From contig NZ_JACHJI010000015.1 of NCBI RefSeq assembly GCF_014203535.1, positions 62,001-126,000 on the forward strand: a stretch of 64,000 nt of DNA, read 5' to 3'. The notes beneath the pieces are model-generated. The model was not told the DNA's origin, searched no databases, and saw nothing but the letters and a program-made list of their open reading frames with translations. Position 1 is the first letter of the stretch. The number at the start of each line of letters is the position of its first letter. The position numbers were made by a program, and so were the translations under genes. Of the stretch, positions 42,753 through 49,963 are shown one piece after another. This DNA comes from Streptomyces griseomycini (GTDB taxonomy: Bacteria; Actinomycetota; Actinomycetes; Streptomycetales; Streptomycetaceae).

Positions 42753-43931
42753 ATGCCGCTGAAACGCTCGTCCCTCTCCCGCCGTTCGCTGCTCCTGGGC
42801 GGCGGCGCGCTGCTCGGCGGGCTCGCCGGCTGCGGGGTGCCCGCCGCGTACATCCCGCCCGGTGAGCGCGCCGCCGCCGACCGTTCCGCCCGCGACAAGC
42901 GGCTGACCTGGGCGAACTGGCCGCTGTACATCGACACCGACGACGAACGTCCGGGCCGGCGGCCCACGCTGGAGGCGTTCGAGGAGCGCACCGGCATCGC
43001 CGTCGAGTACGTCGAGGAGATCAACGACAACGACGAGTTCTTCGGCAAGATCAGCCCGGCGTTGATGAACCGCCGACCCACCGGCCGCGACCTGATCGTC
43101 ATCAGCGACTGGATGTGCGCGCGGTTCGTGCGGCTCGGCTGGGTGCAGGAGATGGACCGCGGCCGTCAGCCGAACGTCACGCGGTACCTGGACCCGCTCC
43201 TGCGCTCCCCCGCCTTCGACCCCGGCCGGAGGTTCACCGTGCCGTGGCAGTCGGGCATCACCGGGATCGCGTACAACCGGCGCGCACTCGGCCGGGAGAT
43301 CCGCGGCGTGGCCGACCTGTGGGCGGGCGACCTGAGGGGCCGGGTGACCCTGCTCTCCGGCCTGGACGAGGCGTTCGCGCTGCTGATGCAGGGCGACGGG
43401 GTCGACATCACGCGCTGGACGGCGGACGACTTCCACCGGATGTGCGACCAGGTGGAGGAGCAGGTCGCCAAGGGGCAGATCCGCCGCTTCACCGGCAACG
43501 ACTACATCAAGGACCTCAGCAGCGGTGACGTGCTGGCCTGCCAGGCGTACTCCGGTGACGTGGTCCAGCTCCAGGCGGACGATCCGGACATCCGCTTCGT
43601 CGTCCCGGAGGAGGGCGCCGAACTGTGGTCGGAGTCCCTGATGATCCCCGACCTGGCCCGGCACAAGGCCAACGCCGAGCGGCTGACCGACCACTACTAC
43701 GACCCCGGGGTGGCCGCCGAACTGGCCGCCTGGGTCGACTACGTCTGTCCGGTCCCGGCCGCCCGCGACGTCCTCGCGTCCTCGTCCGACGAGGAGACCG
43801 CGTCCCTGGCCGAGGACCCGCTGGTCTTCCCGGACGCGGCGATGCGCGAACGGCTGGTGATCGCGCGGGACATCACCCCGAAGGAGCGCACGGAGTTCGC
43901 CGGGCGCTGGAACGGGATCGCGGGGCTGTAG
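42753..43931 (+). CDS. Polyamine-binding lipoprotein 1 (PotD-like, TAT-type signal)
   Basis: This 392-residue extracytoplasmic binding protein has a twin-arginine lipoprotein signal (SRRSLL at 9-14, lipobox LAGC with C27). The PotD/PotF-type domain begins LTWANWPLYIDTDD and contains EYVEEINDNDEFFGKI. It closely resembles the second PotD protein 9 kb downstream (shared VEEQVAKGQIRRFTGNDY-type segment). No permease is adjacent, so it may feed the PotABC system of the second cluster. The start is set by the leaderless promoter fit. Confidence 0.88.
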   Translation: MPLKRSSLSRRSLLLGGGALLGGLAGCGVPAAYIPPGERAAADRSARDKRLTWANWPLYIDTDDERPGRRPTLEAFEERTGIAVEYVEEINDNDEFFGKISPALMNRRPTGRDLIVISDWMCARFVRLGWVQEMDRGRQPNVTRYLDPLLRSPAFDPGRRFTVPWQSGITGIAYNRRALGREIRGVADLWAGDLRGRVTLLSGLDEAFALLMQGDGVDITRWTADDFHRMCDQVEEQVAKGQIRRFTGNDYIKDLSSGDVLACQAYSGDVVQLQADDPDIRFVVPEEGAELWSESLMIPDLARHKANAERLTDHYYDPGVAAELAAWVDYVCPVPAARDVLASSSDEETASLAEDPLVFPDAAMRERLVIARDITPKERTEFAGRWNGIAGL

Positions 43932-43960
43932 CAGGATCGGCCGCATGGACGACTCATCGC

Positions 43961-44499
43961 GTGAAGGACACGTGGGCGGGACCGGTCACCTACGGGCTGC
44001 TCGCGGCCTGGGCGCTGCACGACCTGGAGGAGCCGGCGACCCTGCCGGGCTGGCTGCGGCGCAACGTGCCCGCCTTGCGCGAGCGGTTCCCGGAGGTGCC
44101 GGAGCGGGTGTGGCGACGGGCCGAGGCGCTCGACCGGCGTGAATTCACCGTGGCGGTGGGCGTGACGGGGGCGATCGTCGCGGCCGCGTCGGTCGCCGGG
44201 CGGCGGACCGCAGGCCGCTCGGCCTTCCACCGGTCCGCCCTGGACGGCTTCGGACTGCACGGCCTGGTCCACCTCGCCCAGGCGGCGGCCGTGCGCGGCT
44301 ACACCCCGGCTCCGTGACCTCGCCGCTGCTGGTCGTGCCGTTCACCCTCTGGGCGCGCGGTCGGCTGCGCCGGGCCGTCGTGCTGCGCCCCGCCCGCCCC
44401 CGCGACCTGGCCGTCGGCCTGGCGACGGCGGGGGCGGCCACGGCCGCGTCGCACGCGGTGGCGCGCCGCCTGGTGCGCGCGGCGCGTGCGGACCGCTGA
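43961..44499 (+). pseudogene. HXXEE-domain membrane protein, split by a frameshift
   Basis: The first frame (43961-44317, 118 residues) contains LLAAWALHDLEEPATLPGW, with the HDLEE motif of the HXXEE family, then a membrane segment. It stops at TGA 44315-44317. A second frame starting at GTG 44314 continues LLVVPFTLWARGRLRR to 44499 and looks like the missing C-terminus. Restoring one C in the CCCC run near 44304-44307 would join the two through GYTPGSVTSPLL. This could be a true mutation, a sequencing error or programmed slippage. The family's function is unknown. Confidence 0.6.
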
Positions 44500-44513
44500 C
44501 CCCGACCCGGTTT

Positions 44514-44541
44514 TTGAACATGTTCAACACAGGCGTACGCT
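44514..44541 (+). promoter_or_regulatory. Promoter covered by a perfect 14-bp palindrome
   Basis: TTGAACATGTTCAA at 44514-44527 is a perfect palindrome whose first half is also the -35 (TTGAAC). A TACGCT -10 lies at 44536-44541 with 16-bp spacing. Initiation would fall at the ATG at 44548. A palindrome of this kind over a -35 is typical of TetR-family operators, but no regulator gene is adjacent. Confidence 0.65.
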
Positions 44542-44547
44542 GCCGTC

Positions 44548-45069
44548 ATGAGCGACAGAGCCGCCCTGCTCAAGGGCATCCGCGCCTGGCTGGTGTTCTT
44601 CGTCGTCTGCCTGGTGCTCAGCGGCGCCACGGCCTTCCCCCTGGTGCACGAACTGCGCTGGACCGAGGAGGTGCTCCGCTCCCTGGACGCACCGGAGCAC
44701 CTCCCCGCCCTCATGGAATGGATCGAGCGGGTCCGGGACGGACTCGACACCGCCGACGCCGACCACCCCTTCCTCCTCTACGGCACCGACTGGCTGGCCT
44801 TCGCCCACCTCGTCATCGCGGTCGCCTTCTACGGCCCCTACCGCGACCCCGTCCGCAACATCTGGGTCGTCGAGTTCGGCATGATCGCCTGCGCCGGCAT
44901 CATCCCGCTCGCCCTCGTCTGCGGCCCGATCCGCGGCATCCCCTTCTGGTGGAGCGTCATCGACATGGCGTTCGGCGTGTTCGGGGTGATCCCGCTGTAC
45001 GTCGTGCGGAGGAGGATCAGGCGACTGGAGGCGCTCACGCCGAACACGGCGCCCCTGCCCGCTACATGA
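44548..45069 (+). CDS. Four-span membrane protein of unknown function
   Basis: This 173-residue protein has hydrophobic segments near 15-32, 78-96, 107-125 and 133-152, and a charged tail RRRIRRLEAL. An extracytoplasmic loop of about 45 residues follows the first segment. I do not recognise the family. The ATG at 44548 has no ribosome site, in keeping with a leaderless transcript from the palindromic promoter. Its 3' end overlaps the convergent serine hydrolase gene by eight bases. The operator suggests that it is induced by a small molecule or stress. Confidence 0.75.
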   Translation: MSDRAALLKGIRAWLVFFVVCLVLSGATAFPLVHELRWTEEVLRSLDAPEHLPALMEWIERVRDGLDTADADHPFLLYGTDWLAFAHLVIAVAFYGPYRDPVRNIWVVEFGMIACAGIIPLALVCGPIRGIPFWWSVIDMAFGVFGVIPLYVVRRRIRRLEALTPNTAPLPAT

Positions 45070-46216
45070 GGGCGGCCGCCAGGATCCGGTCGGCGACCGG
45101 GTTGGGCGCGGTGTCCTTCGCGTCGGTGTCGGCGATCGAGTACACGAGGGTGCGGCTCAGGTCCTCGGTCGCGGCGATCGCGGAGCTGTAGCCGTGGCGG
45201 GCGCCGGTCCTGAACCAGTAGACGGTGCCCTCGTGCTCCCAGCGCTGCAGGCCCGCGCTGTAAGTGGCGTCGGGGATGTCCGCCGGGACGGTGAACATCT
45301 CCCGCAGCTGCGGTTCGGGCACGATCCGCCCGCCGAAGAGGGCCGTGACGAGACGCTCCAGGTCGGTGGTGGTCGAGATCATGTCACCGGCCGCCCAGCG
45401 GTCGGACTGGTTCCACTCGGTGACGTCGACGAGGCGTGTCGTCCCGTCGGGCCGGGGCACCGCCTGGTAGCCGCGGTTGTGCGGTCCCCGGATGCGGGGA
45501 TCGGTGCCCGGGAAGTACGTGTGCCGCATCCCGGCGGGGCGCAGCACGAGCCGGGTGGCCTCGGCGGCGTACGGGCGCCCGGTCACCTTCTCGATCAGCA
45601 TGCCGAGGACCGTGTAGTTGACGTTCAGGTACTGCTGCCGCTCGCCGGCGGTGAACGCCGGCCCCTTCGCGACCGCCGAGGCCACCACCCGCTGCGGTGA
45701 GAGCGTGTCGTGGCGGTGCGCGTACTGCTCCGCGAAGGAGTCCCCCCAGCCGTCGCCCGGCTGGATGCCGCTGGTGTGGTTCAGCAGGTTCCGTACGGTG
45801 ACGGGCACCGTGAACTCGGGGCCGAGCAGCCCGGGGAGGTAGCGCTCGACCGGCGCGTCGAGGTCGACCTCGCCCTGGGCGGCCAGCCGGAGGACGACGG
45901 CCGCCGTCACTACCTTGGTCGTCGAACCGGCCCGGAAGCGCGCGTTCGGGTCGGCCGCCCGGCCGCTCACCAGGTCCCGCACCCCCGAACTGCCCCGCCA
46001 GGAGCCCTCGGTGCCGCCCAGTCGGACCAGCGCGGCGGTCGCGTCCTCGTCGGGCAGCCCCTCGATCGCGTCGCACAGCGCGCCGTTCGAGGGGGTCGTG
46101 GTGCACACGGCGGCCGGGGAGGAGGGGGAGGCGAGGGCGGGCGCGGCGAGTGGGCCCGCGCCCAGGGCGAGGACGAGGGAGGCGGCGAGGAGGGGGGTGC
46201 GACGGCGGACGCGCAT
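45062..46216 (-). CDS. Secreted serine beta-lactamase-like hydrolase (D-alanyl-D-alanine carboxypeptidase type)
   Basis: This 384-residue class C/family S12 protein has a signal peptide (cleavage after about residue 30, PALAS). The catalytic S-x-x-K is S98-T-T-K101 and a YxN-type motif lies in QQYLNVNYTVLG. A later GARHGYSSAIA can serve as the K/H-x-G box. Such proteins include DD-carboxypeptidases, esterases and beta-lactamase relatives. The ATG at 46216 is chosen for its signal peptide and GGAG six bases upstream; the frame is open to 46324. Confidence 0.85.
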   Translation of the reverse strand: MRVRRRTPLLAASLVLALGAGPLAAPALASPSSPAAVCTTTPSNGALCDAIEGLPDEDATAALVRLGGTEGSWRGSSGVRDLVSGRAADPNARFRAGSTTKVVTAAVVLRLAAQGEVDLDAPVERYLPGLLGPEFTVPVTVRNLLNHTSGIQPGDGWGDSFAEQYAHRHDTLSPQRVVASAVAKGPAFTAGERQQYLNVNYTVLGMLIEKVTGRPYAAEATRLVLRPAGMRHTYFPGTDPRIRGPHNRGYQAVPRPDGTTRLVDVTEWNQSDRWAAGDMISTTTDLERLVTALFGGRIVPEPQLREMFTVPADIPDATYSAGLQRWEHEGTVYWFRTGARHGYSSAIAATEDLSRTLVYSIADTDAKDTAPNPVADRILAAALM

Positions 46217-46320
46217 CGGTGCTCCGAAGGGGTATCGGTGGATGGACGTGATCATCCTCCGGCCGTACGCGCGTGTCCGGATCATCACCGAGAAGGGCGC
46301 CTGCCCTGGCGTTTCCCTGA

Positions 46321-47070
46321 TCAACTTCCTTCTGCGGCGTGGGGGTTGTCAGGGATTGCCCCTGAGGCGGCCGCGCCGTCCCGGGGTCCGGTGCCGCGCA
46401 GTGCGCACAGGACGTCGATGCGGTTGGTGGTGATCGAGTCCACCCCCAGCGCCAGCAGGCGGCGCATGGAGCGGCGGGTGTCCGGGGTCCAGACGGAGAG
46501 CAGGTAGCCGTCGCGGTGGACGCGGTCGGCGAGCGTCCGGTCCACCAGGCTGAAGCGGTAGTTCAGCCAGCGGGGGCGGATCGCCGCCAGGAGGCCGGCG
46601 CGCGGCGGGGCCAGGGTGGCCCGGGTGAGGGCGATCTCGGCGGACGGGTCCGCCGCGCGCACGGCGAGCATGGCGTGGGCGCCTGCGCAGTAGTAGACCC
46701 GGTCCTGCGCGTCGCACGCGCGCACGGCGTCCACGACCCGGCGCGCGGCACGGGCGTCCGGCACGCCGGGCAGATCGATCATCACGCGGCTGCCGTCCGT
46801 CGCCGTCAGCGCGTCGGAGAGGGTCGGCACTCCGCCCTCCGTGACGTCGCGTACCTCCTCCCACGACAGGGCGAGCACCGGGCGGTCGTGGTCCCACAGG
46901 CGCAGCAGCGTCTCGTCGTGCAGCAGCACCGGCACGCCGTCGCGGGTGAGGCGTACGTCGATCTCGACCGCGTCCGCGCCCCGGCGGAGCGCGGAACGCA
47001 GCGAGGCGAGGGTGTTCTCGCGGACGCGGTAGGGGTCGCCGCGGTGGGCCACGGCGGTCACGTTCTGCAT
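46321..47070 (-). CDS. Glycerophosphodiester phosphodiesterase
   Basis: This 249-residue GDPD-family TIM-barrel enzyme hydrolyses glycerophosphodiesters to glycerol-3-phosphate and an alcohol. Family motifs are H9-R10, ENT at 18-20, E36 and D38 in EIDVRLTRDG, and H51. No signal peptide is present, so it is cytosolic. It starts 20 bases after the deaminase gene and is likely co-transcribed. Its stop lies about 100 bases from the start of the serine hydrolase gene. Confidence 0.9.
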   Translation of the reverse strand: MQNVTAVAHRGDPYRVRENTLASLRSALRRGADAVEIDVRLTRDGVPVLLHDETLLRLWDHDRPVLALSWEEVRDVTEGGVPTLSDALTATDGSRVMIDLPGVPDARAARRVVDAVRACDAQDRVYYCAGAHAMLAVRAADPSAEIALTRATLAPPRAGLLAAIRPRWLNYRFSLVDRTLADRVHRDGYLLSVWTPDTRRSMRRLLALGVDSITTNRIDVLCALRGTGPRDGAAASGAIPDNPHAAEGS

Positions 47071-47090
47071 GGCGGCCCTCCGAGGAGCGG

Positions 47091-48158
47091 TCAGGGGGCG
47101 AGCCAGGTCGTGGTGTAGGCGTCGATCTCGGCGGCCAGTCCCGCCTTGCCCGCCGGGTCCATGAAGGACGCCTCGACCGCGTTCTTCGCCAGGTCGGCCA
47201 GGCCCCGCTCGTCGAGGCCGAGCAGGCGCGCGGCGACCGCGTACTCGTTGTTGAGGTCGGTGCCGAACATCGGCGGGTCGTCGGAGTTGATCGTGACCAG
47301 GACGCCGGCCCGTGCGAACTCCTTGACGGGGTGCTCGTCGAGGGTGGTGACCGCGCGGGTGGCGATGTTGGAGGTGGGGCACACCTCCAGGGCGATGCGC
47401 CGCTCGGCCAGGTGCCGGAGCAGCTCGGGGTCCCGGGCGGAGCTGGTGCCGTGCCCGATCCGCTCGGCGCGCAGCTCGTCGAGTGCGTCCCACACCGTCT
47501 CCGGGCCGGTGGTCTCGCCGGCGTGCGGCACCGAGTGCAGCCCGGCGGCGATCGCGCGGTCGAAGTACGGCTTGAACTGCGGGCGGGGGACGCCGATCTC
47601 GGGTCCGCCGAGGCCGAAGGAGACCAGGCCCTCGGGACGCAGCCGGTCGTCGGTGGCGAGCCGCGTGGTCTCCTCGGCGGACTCGAGGCCGGCCTCGCCG
47701 GGGATGTCGAAGCACCAGCGCAGCACGGTCCCGAAGTCGGTCTCGGCCGTCTTGCGGGCGTCCTCGATCGCGTCCATGAAGGCACGCTCGTCGATGCCGC
47801 GGCGGGTGGAGGAGAACGGGGTGATGGTCAGCTCGGCGTACCGCACCTGCTGCCGGGCCAGCTCGCGGGCCACCTCGTAGGTCAGCAGGCGGACGTCCTC
47901 GGGGGTGCGGATCAGGTCGACGACGGACAGGTATACCTCGATGAAGTGGGCGAAGTCCGTGAAGGTGAAGTAGTCGACCAGGGCCTCGGGATCGGTGGGG
48001 ACCCTGGAGTCGGGGTGGCGGGCGGCCAGTTCCGAGACGATGCGGGGGGAGGCGGAGCCGACGTGGTGCACGTGCAGTTCGGCCTTGGGCAGTCCGGCGA
48101 TGAAGGCGTGCAGGTCGCGGCCCGGGCCGGCGGTGGCTGCGTCGAGGCGGTCGGTCAA
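47091..48158 (-). CDS. Aminodeoxyfutalosine deaminase (adenosine deaminase family)
   Basis: This 355-residue metal-dependent amidohydrolase has ELHVHHVGSASP at 27-38, where adenosine deaminases have HLDGS, plus HAGE, GHGTS and NSDDPP. The HVGSASP variant marks the S. coelicolor-type enzyme reported to deaminate 6-aminodeoxyfutalosine to futalosine in menaquinone synthesis. Streptomycetes use that futalosine route. The TTG start at 48158 is supported by GGGGAGGAAC directly upstream. The assignment is by motif and gene order, and adenosine deaminase activity cannot be ruled out. Confidence 0.8.
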   Translation of the reverse strand: MTDRLDAATAGPGRDLHAFIAGLPKAELHVHHVGSASPRIVSELAARHPDSRVPTDPEALVDYFTFTDFAHFIEVYLSVVDLIRTPEDVRLLTYEVARELARQQVRYAELTITPFSSTRRGIDERAFMDAIEDARKTAETDFGTVLRWCFDIPGEAGLESAEETTRLATDDRLRPEGLVSFGLGGPEIGVPRPQFKPYFDRAIAAGLHSVPHAGETTGPETVWDALDELRAERIGHGTSSARDPELLRHLAERRIALEVCPTSNIATRAVTTLDEHPVKEFARAGVLVTINSDDPPMFGTDLNNEYAVAARLLGLDERGLADLAKNAVEASFMDPAGKAGLAAEIDAYTTTWLAP

Positions 48159-48310
48159 TGTTCCTCCCCGGAACGGCGTCCCCGGCCGGTGCGCGGCGGG
48201 ACGCGGGTGATCGGCTGATCGGTGGATCGGGGATCATCGTAGGCCGGGTGCGCGCGGTGGTGGACCGCGCCGTAGCATGACGGGACGTTCGACTAAGGGG
48301 GCCCAAGCGG

Positions 48311-49162
48311 ATGTCCGACGACGCGCAGACGCCGGGAGCGCGGGAGAACACGGGATCCACCGGGGCCACGGGGGGCGGTGCGCCGTCAGAGGATCCGCAG
48401 GCCCCCGGCGTGTGGCCGGCACCGGTCGGCGGCGGTGCCGGGGACGCGGTGCCGCAGGACGGTCCGCTGGTGGACCTGGGCGCGCCGGACACGCCGGCGA
48501 CGGCAGGCACCCCCGACCCCTGGGCACCTCCGGCCCACGGCACACCGGCCTCCGGCCGGGGAGCCGGCGGTCCCGGCCCCGGTTCCGGCGGTCCGGGTGA
48601 GACCCTCGCGGTCGGCGACCCCCAGCCCTGGTCCTCCCCCTCCGCGGCCCCCTCCTCCCTGCACGACCAGCAGACGGTCACCTCGTTCCCCGCGATGGGC
48701 GCGCCCGCCCCGCCCCCCGCCCACGGTTCGCCGGCCGATCCCTTCGCGCCCCCGGCCGCGAGCGAGCCGGTCCCGCCGCCGCCCATAGCCCCCGACGGGC
48801 CCGGCCGGGTCCCGTACGGCTATCCGGGCGGGTACGGCCACCCGGCCGCGCCGCCGCCCGGGTACGGCGGTGTCCCGGGACAGGCCTACTACGGCTGGAC
48901 CGGCATGGCGCCGGTGCCGAGCAACGGGCTGGGCGTGACCGGACTGGTGCTGGGGATCATCTCGGCCGCCGTGTTCTGCCTGTGGCCGGTGGCCATCCTG
49001 CTCGGCGTCCTGGGCGTGATCTTCGGTGCGGTCGGCCGGGGCAAGGCCGCCCGCGGCGAGGCCACGAACCCGGGCCAGGCCCTGGCCGGGATCATCTGCG
49101 GAGCGGTCGGCACGGTCCTGGGCACCGGATTCGGCGTGCTCGTCCTCACCACATCCCTCTAG
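48311..49162 (+). CDS. DUF4190-domain membrane protein with long Pro/Gly-rich N-terminus
   Basis: The first ~195 of 283 residues are low-complexity proline, glycine and alanine-rich and probably disordered in the cytosol. The C-terminal DUF4190 domain has two membrane segments (GLGVTGLVLGIISAAVFCLWP and GIICGAVGTVLGTGFGVL) with a basic loop between them. The function is unknown; such proteins are numerous in streptomycetes. A TAGCAT at 48273-48278 may be its -10. Its TAG stop lies in CTAG, shared with the stop of the convergent NADAR gene. Confidence 0.82.
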   Translation: MSDDAQTPGARENTGSTGATGGGAPSEDPQAPGVWPAPVGGGAGDAVPQDGPLVDLGAPDTPATAGTPDPWAPPAHGTPASGRGAGGPGPGSGGPGETLAVGDPQPWSSPSAAPSSLHDQQTVTSFPAMGAPAPPPAHGSPADPFAPPAASEPVPPPPIAPDGPGRVPYGYPGGYGHPAAPPPGYGGVPGQAYYGWTGMAPVPSNGLGVTGLVLGIISAAVFCLWPVAILLGVLGVIFGAVGRGKAARGEATNPGQALAGIICGAVGTVLGTGFGVLVLTTSL

Positions 49163-49764
49163 GCGGCGCCCCCGCCCGCCCGGAGCCGCGCCCTCGCCTC
49201 CATCAGCGCGAACCCCAGCAGGTTCGGCCCCCGCCACCGCTCCGGGTCCGCCGCCCCCGCGTCGTTCGCCGCGAGGCCGATGCCCCACACCCGGTCCACC
49301 GGGCTCGCCTCGACCAGCACCCGCTCGCCCGTGTTCAGCAGGAAGTCCCGCAGGTCCGGATGCGCCGCGAACTTGTGGACACTGCCCTCCACGACGATCC
49401 GGAACCGCTCCCGGCTCCATGTCGCCTCGTCGAAGCCCCGCACCAGCCGCCCCGCCTTCTTCGCCTGCGAGGGGTGGTCCGCGGCCAGCACCCGCCGCTC
49501 CGCCTCCGCGTCCGCGAACAGCCGGGCCTTGGCCGCCATCATCCAGTGCTCGGCGGTCGCGTACCGGACGCCGTCCACCGTGAACGGCGACGGCCACCAC
49601 TGACTCAGACAGCTCGCCCCGATCCGGCCGTCGGGCAGCGGCCGATGTCCCCAGAAGTGCAGGTACTTGACCCTCTCCCCGGCCCGCAGCGCCTCGACCA
49701 GCGCCTCCCTGGAACCGATCGTCCCCGTCGTCCCGCTCACCGCCGCCCCCGTGATCCCTTCCAT
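49159..49764 (-). CDS. NADAR-family (YbiA-like) glycosidase
   Basis: This 201-residue protein has the NADAR/YbiA fold: FWGHRP near the N-terminus, CLSQWWPSPFTVDGVRYATAEHWMMAAKARLF, and GIGLAANDAGAADPERWRGPNLLGFAL at the end. Members remove N-glycosidic adducts from riboflavin intermediates, or ADP-ribose from guanine in some toxin-antitoxin systems. No partner toxin is near, so a housekeeping repair role is likelier. The ATG at 49764 is preferred; a start at 49794 would add ten residues. The stop codons of this and the facing gene overlap at CTAG. Confidence 0.85.
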   Translation of the reverse strand: MEGITGAAVSGTTGTIGSREALVEALRAGERVKYLHFWGHRPLPDGRIGASCLSQWWPSPFTVDGVRYATAEHWMMAAKARLFADAEAERRVLAADHPSQAKKAGRLVRGFDEATWSRERFRIVVEGSVHKFAAHPDLRDFLLNTGERVLVEASPVDRVWGIGLAANDAGAADPERWRGPNLLGFALMEARARLRAGGGAA

Positions 49765-49813
49765 GCACGCGAGTCTGGCACGCACCACTGACACTCCGTC
49801 CTGCCTTTTCCGT

Positions 49814-49903
49814 GGTTACTCGACACCCGGTCGACAGATTCCGTCGCGTAACCAAAAGGCAACAACGGAATCACTTGTTGGGGTTCCATCCCTCTGTCAG
49901 GAT
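49814..49903 (+). promoter_or_regulatory. Promoter and operator region of aldehyde dehydrogenase 2
   Basis: TTGTTG (49875-49880) and CAGGAT (49898-49903), 17 bp apart, form a likely promoter. TCGAC-ACCCG-GTCGA at 49820-49834 matches the repeat before potD1. GGTTAC (49814) and GTAACC (49848) form a wider inverted repeat around it. CAACAA (49860-49865) pairs with the -35 hexamer. This dense symmetry suggests regulator binding upstream of and over the promoter. Confidence 0.55.
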
Positions 49904-49963
49904 CGGCACTCAAATCGAGCTGGAGCCACGCCGCCCCCTCTCGGGGACACGGAGGAGAGCGAC

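Noticed and set aside
40929..43946. 1005-codon minus-strand frame opposite aldehyde dehydrogenase 1 and potD1
   Set aside because: Antisense of two convincing genes and lacks any recognisable motif.
49159..49794. NADAR gene as part of a DarT/DarG-like or NADAR toxin-antitoxin pair
   Set aside because: No neighbouring gene resembles an ADP-ribosyltransferase toxin.
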